A stretch of 64,000 nucleotides of DNA from Streptomyces sp. YIM 130001 (lineage in GTDB: Bacteria > Actinomycetota > Actinomycetes > Streptomycetales > Streptomycetaceae), in the NCBI RefSeq assembly GCF_003574445.1, contig NZ_KZ984562.1:174860-238859 (forward strand), in the 5' to 3' direction. Made by a program: the position numbers and the translations under genes. Of this stretch, positions 44,015 through 51,468 are shown one piece after another. Below the pieces are notes generated by a model. That model had not been told where the DNA came from and ran no database searches. It saw only the letters and a program-made list of their open reading frames with translations. Positions within the stretch are counted from its first letter, which is position 1, and each line of letters opens with the position of its first letter.

Positions 44015-45682
44015 GTGTCGTTCTTCGGGCGTCGGTGGGTTGCCGACGGGGTGCTGTGGGGTCTGCTTGTCGCGCCTCTCCTGGTGGCCGATCGTCTGGG
44101 ATTCAACGAGCCGGGTCCCTGGTGGCGGGGTGCCGCCGGCCTTGTCGTGCTCGCCGTGGCGGTCGGTGTCCGCCGGCGGTGGCCGCTGGCTGCGGTACTG
44201 CTGGCCGCGGGGCTTGGGCTCACGGCGAACGCCTCGCTCTTCACCCTTTCCTACGGCCCCGCTCTCGCCGTCCTGTGTCTGCTGCTCGGACTGCGCGGGA
44301 CCCCGGGCGGCCGGCCCACGGCGTACGCGCTCGCGGCGGTCGGCGTGCTCGGGGCCACCGTGATTCTCGTACGGGACCGGGATCCGGCCACCGAGTGGTT
44401 CGTGCTCGCCGGGACGCTGCTGTTCGTCGCGTACGTGCCGTGGCTGGCGGGGCGGTCGTGGGGGCAGCACCGGGAGCTGGCCGCGGCCGCGCTGGCCAGG
44501 GCCGAGCAGCTCGAGCGCGAACGGCACATCGTCACCGAGCGGGCCTGGCTGCGGGAACGGGCCAGGATCGCCCAGGAGATGCACGACTCGCTCGGCCACG
44601 AGCTGAGCCTCGTCGCGCTGCGCGCTGCTGCCCTGCAGATCGCGCCCGACCTCCCTGCCGACCGACGCCAGGACGCCGCCGAACTGCGTACCACCGCAGC
44701 CGACGCCACGGATCGGCTGCGCGAGATCATCGGCCTGCTCGAGGGCGGCGAGGACGAACCCGCGCCGCTCGCCCCCGCGGGCGAGTCCGTGGAGGAGCTG
44801 GTGGACCGTGCGGCGACCGCGGGGCTCCGGGTCCGGCTCGGCGCGGGAGCCCGTGACGGCAGGGGAGACGGTGGCAGCGGAGCCCCTGACACATCCCGGG
44901 TGGGGCGGACCGTGCACCGTGTCGTACAGGAGTCGCTGACCAACGCCGCCAAGTACGCGCCCGATGCGCACGTCACCGTCGACCTGGAGCGCACGCTCGA
45001 TGGCGTCACGGTCACGGTCACGGACGACGGCGGTACGCGCGCGTGGACCCCTGTTCCGCCCCGACCGGATGGCGGTTCGGGGCTGCTCGGGCTGCGGGGG
45101 CAGGTGACGGCGACCGGGGGCTCCTTCGAGGCGGGCCGGCACGGGGACGGCTTCCAAGTGCGGGCCCGGCTCCCCTACGGCGAACGTTCGGACGGTCCAC
45201 GCGCGCGTGGAGGTGCGGCAGACGGTCCCGCAGGGCCGCCTGCGGGGCCTTCAGCGGTGGCGATCGGCGGCGAGGGACAGGTCGCGGACGCCACGCGCGC
45301 GTGGCAGGTCGGCCGCCGCCGTACCTACAGCGCGTTCGCAGCGGCGGGAGCGGTGGGCGTGGTGCTCGTCGCGGGTGCCTTCGGCTGGTACGCGTACAGC
45401 CGTAGCGCCTCCGCGCTCGAGCCCGGTGCTTACGACGCCCTGCACGTCGGCGAGACGCAGCGCGAGGTCGAGCGGCTACTGCCGAGGCGGGAGGCCGACG
45501 ATCCGCCGTCCGAACGGGCCCCGGCTGCGCCCGATGGCGCGGACTGCCGCTACTACCGTGCCGGCGGTGAACTCTTCGCCGCCGTCGAGCACTTCAGACT
45601 GTGTTTCACGGACGGCCGTCTGGTCGCCAAGGACGTCGTACCGACCGCCGACGGGCGGCGCACCGGGGAGCGTGGCACGTGA
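44015..45682 (+). CDS. Sensor histidine kinase with extra C-terminal membrane helix and extracellular domain
   Basis: A 555-residue NarL/DesK-type kinase. N-terminal membrane segments span about residues 10-145; the phosphoacceptor is His190 in RIAQEMHDSLGHELSLVALR; the ATPase domain includes VVQESLTNAAKYAPDA and SGLLGLRGQVTATGG. Unusually the ATPase domain is followed by a ~45-residue linker, another membrane helix (437-461) and an outside domain of ~85 residues with two Cys (511, 530) and a BamE/SmpA-like start (YDALHVGETQREVERLLPRR). Three CACGCGCGCGTG-type sites, two exact, lie in and just before the linker. Coupled to the next gene (GTGA). Confidence 0.9.
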   Translation: MSFFGRRWVADGVLWGLLVAPLLVADRLGFNEPGPWWRGAAGLVVLAVAVGVRRRWPLAAVLLAAGLGLTANASLFTLSYGPALAVLCLLLGLRGTPGGRPTAYALAAVGVLGATVILVRDRDPATEWFVLAGTLLFVAYVPWLAGRSWGQHRELAAAALARAEQLERERHIVTERAWLRERARIAQEMHDSLGHELSLVALRAAALQIAPDLPADRRQDAAELRTTAADATDRLREIIGLLEGGEDEPAPLAPAGESVEELVDRAATAGLRVRLGAGARDGRGDGGSGAPDTSRVGRTVHRVVQESLTNAAKYAPDAHVTVDLERTLDGVTVTVTDDGGTRAWTPVPPRPDGGSGLLGLRGQVTATGGSFEAGRHGDGFQVRARLPYGERSDGPRARGGAADGPAGPPAGPSAVAIGGEGQVADATRAWQVGRRRTYSAFAAAGAVGVVLVAGAFGWYAYSRSASALEPGAYDALHVGETQREVERLLPRREADDPPSERAPAAPDGADCRYYRAGGELFAAVEHFRLCFTDGRLVAKDVVPTADGRRTGERGT

Positions 45683-46341
45683 TCAGGGTTCTGCTGGCCG
45701 ACGACGAGGCGATGATCCGCGCAGGGGTGCGTGCCATCCTCGCCGCCGACCCCGGGGTCGAAGTGGTCGCAGAGGCGGGGGACGGGCACGAGACGGTGTC
45801 CCTCGCGCAGGCCCACCGGCCCGACGTCGCCCTGCTCGACATCCGGATGCCGCGTCTGGACGGCCTCGCCGCCGCGGAAGAGATCGTCCGTACGATGCCC
45901 GGCACGGGCGTCGCGATGCTCACGACGTTCTCGGAGGACGCCTACGTCGCGCGTGCGCTGTCCGGCGGAGCCACCGGGTTCCTGCTGAAGTCCGGCGATC
46001 CGCACGAGCTCCTGGCAGGGGTACGGGCGGTGGCCTCCGGTGCGGCGTTCCTGTCGCCGAAGGTGGCCCGCCACGTCATCGACGGCTACGGCGGCGAACG
46101 GCTCGGCCGTGAGGCTGCCGCACGCGCGCGTGCTGCAGCCCTCTCACCCCGTGAACGCGAGGTGCTCGGTCTCGTCGGCGAAGGCCTGTCCAACCCGGAG
46201 ATCGCCGCCCGGCTGCATCTGGTGGAAGGGACCGTGAAGGCGTACGTGAGCGCGGTCCTCGACCGCCTCGAGGTCAGGAACCGGGTCCAGGCCGCGATCG
46301 TCGCCTACGAGGCGGGGCTGGCGGGCCGGTCGTCGGGGTGA
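45679..46341 (+). CDS. Response regulator, NarL/LuxR family, partner of the upstream kinase
   Basis: A 220-residue regulator: receiver with LLADDEAMIRAGVRAIL, Asp in PDVALLDIRMPRLDG, LTTFSEDAYVARAL and LLKSGDPHELLAGVRAV; LuxR domain LSPREREVLGLVGEGLSNPEIAARLHLVEGTVKAYVSAVLDRL. The GTG start overlaps the kinase stop. Between the domains it carries an exact CACGCGCGCGTG copy, encoding AARARAAAL. Its last 37 nt overlap the end of the convergent phosphatase gene. Confidence 0.93.
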   Translation: MIRVLLADDEAMIRAGVRAILAADPGVEVVAEAGDGHETVSLAQAHRPDVALLDIRMPRLDGLAAAEEIVRTMPGTGVAMLTTFSEDAYVARALSGGATGFLLKSGDPHELLAGVRAVASGAAFLSPKVARHVIDGYGGERLGREAAARARAAALSPREREVLGLVGEGLSNPEIAARLHLVEGTVKAYVSAVLDRLEVRNRVQAAIVAYEAGLAGRSSG

Positions 46342-47333
46342 CCGGGGTTCCCGGCGTAACCGGGGTGATCCGGATGCGCGGCGCGGGCGGGGTCGTTCGC
46401 GTAACCGGACTCGCCGGGGTAACCGGACTCGCCTGCGTGACCGGTGTAGTTGGGGCGGGCGGGCTCTCCGGCGTAACCCCTGTAACCCCCGTAACCAGGC
46501 TGACCGGATGGGCCGGTCCCGCCGGCGCCCCCGGGGTAACCGCCGTAACCGGCATGACCGGTGTACTCGGGTGCCGGCTCACCAGACTGCCCCGCCGCGC
46601 GATACCCGCCGTACCCCGCATACCCCGCACCGGCAGGACCTGCAGGACCTGCAGGACCGGCAGCCCCGGCAGGACCTGCAGCACGGGAGTAGCCGGGCTC
46701 GACGACCGGCAGCCCCGGCCCCGCGAACCAGCGGACCACTCCCGCCGACGACCCCCGCATGGACTCCACCACGTGCGCCCCGGGCCGCGCCCCGAGCCGC
46801 AGGACCAAGAACGCCACCAGCCCACCCAGCAGCAGACCGACCACGACGTCGTGCGGATAGTGCACGCCCACGAAGACCCGCGAGAACGCCATCAGGACCG
46901 CCATCGGCAGCGTCAGCCACCCGATGCCCCGCCACGCGAGAGCCAGCGCCACAGCCGCGGCCCCGGCGATCGTCGAATGGTTGCTGGGGAACGACCAGTC
47001 ACCCACCGGCGGACACGTCACCAGGGACGCCGCAGCGCCCGACACGGCCCGGCACGGCCGCTCCTCGTCCACCACGGACTTGAACAGCTCACTGCCGACG
47101 TAGGCGAGGGCGGTCGCCGGCGGTGCGAGGACGGCCACCGCGAGGGCACGCGACTCCGAGTGCCGCGTCCGCCACCAGGCGACGACGAACAACACCCCGA
47201 ACAGGAGCAGGCCGCCTTCCGTCCACAACTCGGCGACGTGCTGCGTCCACTCGGGCATGTCCGCGGCGAAGTCGGTGATGTCGCGGTACAGGCCGGAGGT
47301 GTCTATCGGGGTGTTCGGGTCCATGGCATCCAT
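46305..47333 (-). CDS. PAP2-family membrane phosphatase with Gly/Tyr-rich tail
   Basis: A 342-residue membrane protein. Type 2 phosphatidic acid phosphatase motifs are spread over five helices: a KSVVDEERPCRA segment (C1-like), WSFPSNHSTIAGAAAVA (C2, PSNH) and RVFVGVHYPHDVVVG (C3, with the nucleophile-assisting His). Substrate may be undecaprenyl pyrophosphate or a lipid phosphate. The last ~120 residues are a tail of GYAGYGGY/GYGGYRGY-type repeats with Pro and Ala. ACGCTA on the + strand (TAGCGT on the - strand) lies 8 nt before the ATG. Confidence 0.9.
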   Translation of the reverse strand: MDAMDPNTPIDTSGLYRDITDFAADMPEWTQHVAELWTEGGLLLFGVLFVVAWWRTRHSESRALAVAVLAPPATALAYVGSELFKSVVDEERPCRAVSGAAASLVTCPPVGDWSFPSNHSTIAGAAAVALALAWRGIGWLTLPMAVLMAFSRVFVGVHYPHDVVVGLLLGGLVAFLVLRLGARPGAHVVESMRGSSAGVVRWFAGPGLPVVEPGYSRAAGPAGAAGPAGPAGPAGAGYAGYGGYRAAGQSGEPAPEYTGHAGYGGYPGGAGGTGPSGQPGYGGYRGYAGEPARPNYTGHAGESGYPGESGYANDPARAAHPDHPGYAGNPGHPDDRPASPAS

Positions 47334-47341
47334 GGTGAAGG

Positions 47342-47347
47342 ACGCTA
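47342..47347 (-). promoter_or_regulatory. -10 element of a near-leaderless promoter for the PAP2 gene
   Basis: TAGCGT on the - strand, 8 nt before the chosen ATG; a second ATG three codons in is also possible. Confidence 0.35.
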
Positions 47348-47590
47348 CGGAGTGCTCCCGCACCCGCACTCCCGCCGACCGTCCGGTCCTGCCCCTTACG
47401 AAAGACAGCCCCCGCCCGAGAGTCTTCTCGGACGCACCCACCCGAAGCGTCCGGACCCGCTGCGGAACCGCGGCAACAGGACACCTGTGGACGGACGTTC
47501 AGCACGCTCCCCGCCCCGGATCCGAATGATGATCCGCAAAAGATGCGCATCCAGGCGGCGGGTGGGGCGGGAGATGAGCACGATCTCTCG

Positions 47591-47596
47591 TACAGT
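47591..47596 (+). promoter_or_regulatory. -10 element of a leaderless promoter
   Basis: TACAGT lies 7 nt before the GTG start of the anchored protein gene. Confidence 0.45.
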
Positions 47597-47603
47597 TTGC
47601 GCC

Positions 47604-48422
47604 GTGGGATCTCTGCGCAATCCGATCGGGCCGCTTCCCTCCTCCATCTACTGGCGACGGAGGGCCGTTCTGCTGTCCTTGTTCGCGGTCCTGGCCCTCC
47701 TGATCGTGTGGGCCTTCAGCCTCTCCGGAGGCGGGAGCAACAACGGCGCCGACGGGAAGAACGGCAAGAACCCCGCGCCCTCCATCACCCCCGGCCCCTC
47801 GGGCTCCGGACCCGCCATCAGCGAACAGCCGGGCGGACGCGACGAGTCGGGCGACGGCGGCGACGGTTCGGGTGACGGCGAGGGGTCAGACGGCGAGGGC
47901 GGCGCGGGCGGCGACGACGGCAAGGGCGGCGGCTCGGGCGACGCCGGCACGGACGGTGTGGCGGGTGGCGGGAAGGGCGGCGGCGGTTCCGGCCAGCGCG
48001 TGCCCGCCGGTTCCACCCTCCCCAACTGCACCCCCGGAAACGTCAAGTTGACCCTGCGCAGCATCCACAACACCTACGAGCCGGGCGAGAAGCCCCGCCT
48101 CGAACTGGTCGTCACCAACAGCGCGGGCGACGACTGCAAGGCCGACCTCGGCCCCAAGCAGGCGGTCCTGACGATCACTCCGGCCGGTGAGGACCAGCCT
48201 GTCTGGTCCTCCGACGACTGCCCGAGCGGCGCCGGCAGCGTCCTGCTCCGGGTGCCGGGCGACGGGAAGATCACGCAGACCTTCGAGTGGGACCGCAAGC
48301 CGAGCGAGGAGAAGTGCCAGTCGCCGCGGCCCGGTTCGGCGGGACCCGGCACGTACCTGGTCGAGGTCGTCACGCCGGACCTGACCACGGCGCGTACGTC
48401 CTTCGTCATCGAAGAGGCCTGA
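47604..48422 (+). CDS. Membrane-anchored secreted protein with Gly/Asp/Ser linker
   Basis: A 272-residue protein: a short cytosolic start (GSLRNPIGPLPSSIYWRRR), one membrane helix (about 21-40), a ~100-residue Gly/Asp/Ser-rich disordered linker, and a folded C-terminal domain of ~130 residues with Cys pairs (PNCTPGNVKLTLRSIHNTYEPG, GDDCKADLG, DDCPSGAGSV, EKCQSP) that looks like a beta-sandwich. It is conserved next to disA in Streptomyces as far as I recall; function unknown. A longer start at 47574 is possible. Confidence 0.8.
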   Translation: MGSLRNPIGPLPSSIYWRRRAVLLSLFAVLALLIVWAFSLSGGGSNNGADGKNGKNPAPSITPGPSGSGPAISEQPGGRDESGDGGDGSGDGEGSDGEGGAGGDDGKGGGSGDAGTDGVAGGGKGGGGSGQRVPAGSTLPNCTPGNVKLTLRSIHNTYEPGEKPRLELVVTNSAGDDCKADLGPKQAVLTITPAGEDQPVWSSDDCPSGAGSVLLRVPGDGKITQTFEWDRKPSEEKCQSPRPGSAGPGTYLVEVVTPDLTTARTSFVIEEA

Positions 48423-48522
48423 GGGGCAAGAGTCCGCGCGCGGAGCCGAAGCCGGCGCCGCGCGCGACAGCGCCCGACACGTACGGCACCGGGACAGCGT
48501 CCTACGGCCCGGGGGAAGTGCT

Positions 48523-49647
48523 CTACACGTACCGCTCGAGGATCGACGACTCCGCGAGCCGCGAGAGGCCCTCACGGACGGAACGGGCGCGGGCCTCGCC
48601 CACACCGTCGACCGTCTGCAGGTCGTCGACGCTGGCGGCGAGCAGCTTCTGCAGTCCGCCGAAGTGCTCCACGAGCCGGTCGATGATCGCTCCGGGCAGC
48701 CTCGGCACCTTGGCGAGCAGCCGGTAGCCGCGTGGGGACACCGCCGAGTCGAGCGCCTCGGGCGATCCCGTGTACCCCAGGGCCCGCCCGACCGTGGGCA
48801 GTTCGAGCAGCTCGGTGTGGGTGAGCTTGTCCAGTTCGGCGAGGGCGCTGTCGACCGTACGCGTGCGCCTGGCGGTCGGCTCGGGTACGTAGTCCCGCGC
48901 GACCAGCTCGCGCTCCGGCTCCACGCCCGCGATCAACTCGTCGAGCTGCAGGGCGAGGAGGCGACCGTCGGTGCCGAGCTCCACCACGTACTCGGCGATC
49001 TCGGTGGCGATACGGCGCACCATCTCGAGTCGCTGGGCGACTGCCGTGACGTCGCGGACCGTCACCAGGTCCTCGATCTCGAGTGCGGAGAGCGTGCCGG
49101 CCACCTCGTCGAGGCGGAGCTTGTACCGCTCGAGGGTGGCGAGTGCCTGATTGGCCCGGGAGAGGATCGCGGCGGAGTCCTCGAGGACGCGGCGCTGACC
49201 GTCCACGTACAGGGCGATCAGACGCATCGACTGGGAGACCGAGACGACCGGGAAGCCGACCTGCTTGCTGACCCGGTCCGCGGTGCGGTGCCGGGTGCCG
49301 GTCTCCTCGGTCGGGATGGTCGGGTCCGGGACCAGCTGCACGCCGGCCCGAAGGATCTTGGTGATGTCCTTGTCGACGATGATGCCGCCGTCGAGCTTGC
49401 AGAGTTCACGCAGCCGTGTGGCCGAGAACTCGACGTCCAGGACGAATCCGCCCGTGCACATCGACTCGACGGTCTTGTCCCAGCCGAGCACGATGAGACC
49501 GCCGGTGTTGCCGCGGAGGATGCGCTCGAGGCCGTCACGCAGCCCGGTGCCGGGAGCCACAGCGCTCAGTGAGGCGCGCATCAGGCCGTCAGCACCGGAA
49601 CTAGCGCCCGACTTTCCGGGAGCTGTCGCCCGGTCGTTGGCTGCCAC
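48523..49647 (-). CDS. disA: DisA, DNA integrity scanning diadenylate cyclase
   Basis: Makes cyclic di-AMP from two ATP and scans DNA for damage; octameric in the cytosol. At 374 residues it is full length: the N-terminal DAC domain has LDGGIIVDKDITKILRAGVQLVPD and the catalytic RHRTADR (119-125); the linker helices and a C-terminal HhH domain (VPRLPGAIIDRLVEHFGG) follow. The usual DGA motif reads DGG (86-88), as I believe is common in Streptomyces. GGAGGAG precedes the GTG. It is downstream of radA, the usual partner. Confidence 0.96.
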   Translation of the reverse strand: MAANDRATAPGKSGASSGADGLMRASLSAVAPGTGLRDGLERILRGNTGGLIVLGWDKTVESMCTGGFVLDVEFSATRLRELCKLDGGIIVDKDITKILRAGVQLVPDPTIPTEETGTRHRTADRVSKQVGFPVVSVSQSMRLIALYVDGQRRVLEDSAAILSRANQALATLERYKLRLDEVAGTLSALEIEDLVTVRDVTAVAQRLEMVRRIATEIAEYVVELGTDGRLLALQLDELIAGVEPERELVARDYVPEPTARRTRTVDSALAELDKLTHTELLELPTVGRALGYTGSPEALDSAVSPRGYRLLAKVPRLPGAIIDRLVEHFGGLQKLLAASVDDLQTVDGVGEARARSVREGLSRLAESSILERYV

Positions 49648-49713
49648 TGCACTCCTCCGGTCGCAGGTTGTCCATGCCCTGGTTCGTACGGATGGGCGAG
49701 ACCGGGGCAAAGT

Positions 49714-51123
49714 CTACCGGCGGTCGGCGTCCTCCCGTGGGGGCTCTGCCCTACGCCTCTTCGGCAGTACGCGCAGGGCGTCTCCCATGTCGGCCACCTC
49801 GGTCACCCGCATGCCCGCGGGGACCTTGCCGGGATCGCTGGGAACCAGCGCGTGGGTGAAGCCCAGACGGTGCGCCTCGGCGAGGCGCCGCTGCACTCCG
49901 GTGACCCTGCGCACCTCGCCCGCGAGACCTACCTCGCCGATGGCGACCAGGTTCTTGGGCAGGGGAGTGTCGCTTGCCGCGCTCGCCAGAGCCAGGGCGA
50001 TCGCCAGGTCGGCGGCCGGCTCGGAGAGCTTCACACCGCCGACCGTCGCGCTGTAGATGTCGCGCTTGCCGAGGGCGCTGATCCGGCCGCGCTGCTCGAG
50101 CACGGCCAGCATCATCGACACGCGTGAGGTCTCCAGGCCGGACGTCGTACGTCGCGGCGAGGGGATCTGCGAGTCGACGGTCAGGGCCTGCACCTCGGCG
50201 ACCAAGGGGCGCCGTCCTTCGAGGGTGACGGTCAGACAGGTGCCGGGGACCGGCTCCGCGCGCCGGGTGAGGAACAGGCCCGAGGGGTCGGCGAGTCCGG
50301 TGATGCCCTCGTCGTGCAGCTCGAAGCAGCCGACCTCGTCGGTCGCCCCGAAGCGGTTCTTGACCCCGCGCACCAGGCGGAGCCGTGCGTGCCGGTCACC
50401 CTCGAAACTCAGGACCACGTCGACGAGATGCTCCAGGAGCCGGGGTCCCGCGATCGCGCCGTCCTTGGTGACGTGGCCCACCAGGAGGGTGGCCATACCG
50501 CGTTCCTTGGATGCCCGGATCAGCGCGCCGGCCACCTCGCGGACCTGGGCCATGCCGCCCGGTGCGCCGTCGATCTCCGGTGAGGCCACGGTCTGTACGG
50601 AGTCCAGGACGAGCAACGACGGCTTGACGGCGTCCAGATGACCGAGAACGGCGGCCAGATCCGTCTCGGCCGCCAGGTACAGGTCGTCGTCGAGGGCGTC
50701 GATGCGGTCGGCGCGCAGCCGGACCTGGCTCGCCGACTCCTCGCCCGTGACGTACAGGGTGCGGTGGTCGGGGCCTGCCGCCTTGGCGGCCACGTCGAGC
50801 AGCAGCGTGGACTTGCCGACGCCGGGTTCGCCCGCGAGCAGGACCACCGCGCCGGGGACCAGGCCGCCGCCGAGCACCCGGTCCAGTTCGTCGACACCGG
50901 TGGAACGGGCCGTGGCCGTACGGCCGTCGACCTGGCCGATCGGCAGCGCGGAGCTGGTGACTCGGCCCGGGGACGTGGTGCGGACCGCGGGCGCGCCGTA
51001 CTCCTCGACGGTGCCCCAGGCCTGGCACTCGGGGCAGCGGCCGAGCCACTTGGCCGTCTGCCAGCCGCATTCGGTGCAGCGGTAGGACGGACGGTCCTTG
51101 GTGGATTTCGTACGGGCAGCCAT
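49714..51123 (-). CDS. radA: RadA/Sms DNA repair ATPase
   Basis: A 469-residue RecA-like helicase that processes recombination intermediates. The N-terminal C4 zinc finger is CTECGWQTAKWLGRCPEC (16-33); Walker A is GEPGVGKST (98-106); the RadA-specific KNRFG motif and a Lon-like C-terminal domain (TSGLETSRVSMMLAVLEQRG onward) are present. TACGGT lies 7 nt before the ATG on the - strand, indicating a leaderless mRNA. It lies 66 bp upstream of disA and is probably cotranscribed with it. Confidence 0.97.
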   Translation of the reverse strand: MAARTKSTKDRPSYRCTECGWQTAKWLGRCPECQAWGTVEEYGAPAVRTTSPGRVTSSALPIGQVDGRTATARSTGVDELDRVLGGGLVPGAVVLLAGEPGVGKSTLLLDVAAKAAGPDHRTLYVTGEESASQVRLRADRIDALDDDLYLAAETDLAAVLGHLDAVKPSLLVLDSVQTVASPEIDGAPGGMAQVREVAGALIRASKERGMATLLVGHVTKDGAIAGPRLLEHLVDVVLSFEGDRHARLRLVRGVKNRFGATDEVGCFELHDEGITGLADPSGLFLTRRAEPVPGTCLTVTLEGRRPLVAEVQALTVDSQIPSPRRTTSGLETSRVSMMLAVLEQRGRISALGKRDIYSATVGGVKLSEPAADLAIALALASAASDTPLPKNLVAIGEVGLAGEVRRVTGVQRRLAEAHRLGFTHALVPSDPGKVPAGMRVTEVADMGDALRVLPKRRRAEPPREDADRR

Positions 51124-51130
51124 GCCCGGA

Positions 51131-51136
51131 ACCGTA
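51131..51136 (-). promoter_or_regulatory. -10 element of a leaderless promoter for radA
   Basis: TACGGT on the - strand, 7 nt before the radA ATG; an overlapping TATACG is also present. Confidence 0.5.
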
Positions 51137-51455
51137 TAGCGGGGCACTGACATCGCGTGGTGGCGAGGCTCGAGCCCGTATCCGGCACGCACCCGCGGGG
51201 TCCCGGCGCGGGGGCGCACGGTGGCGCTTCTTCGGATCCGTCGCGGAGGGCCGGCGGCTGCCGAAGGCGGGGTCGCCGCAATCGGGGTCCACGCGCGCGT
51301 AGAGATGCACCCTGCGCCGTGTGCAGCCTGCAAGCGCACCTCGGTCGACACCGGCTTGACCCGGAATTCAGGGTTCCTGTCCCCTTTCGAGCGATCTGTT
51401 CACCCGTAAGGATTAAAGGTGACGGAGCGGGCGGACCGCACGGGGCCGGGCCGCC

Positions 51456-51461
51456 TACGGT
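51456..51461 (+). promoter_or_regulatory. -10 element of a leaderless promoter for the sigma/BACON fusion
   Basis: TACGGT lies 7 nt before the GTG start. Confidence 0.45.
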
Positions 51462-51468
51462 CGCACGG

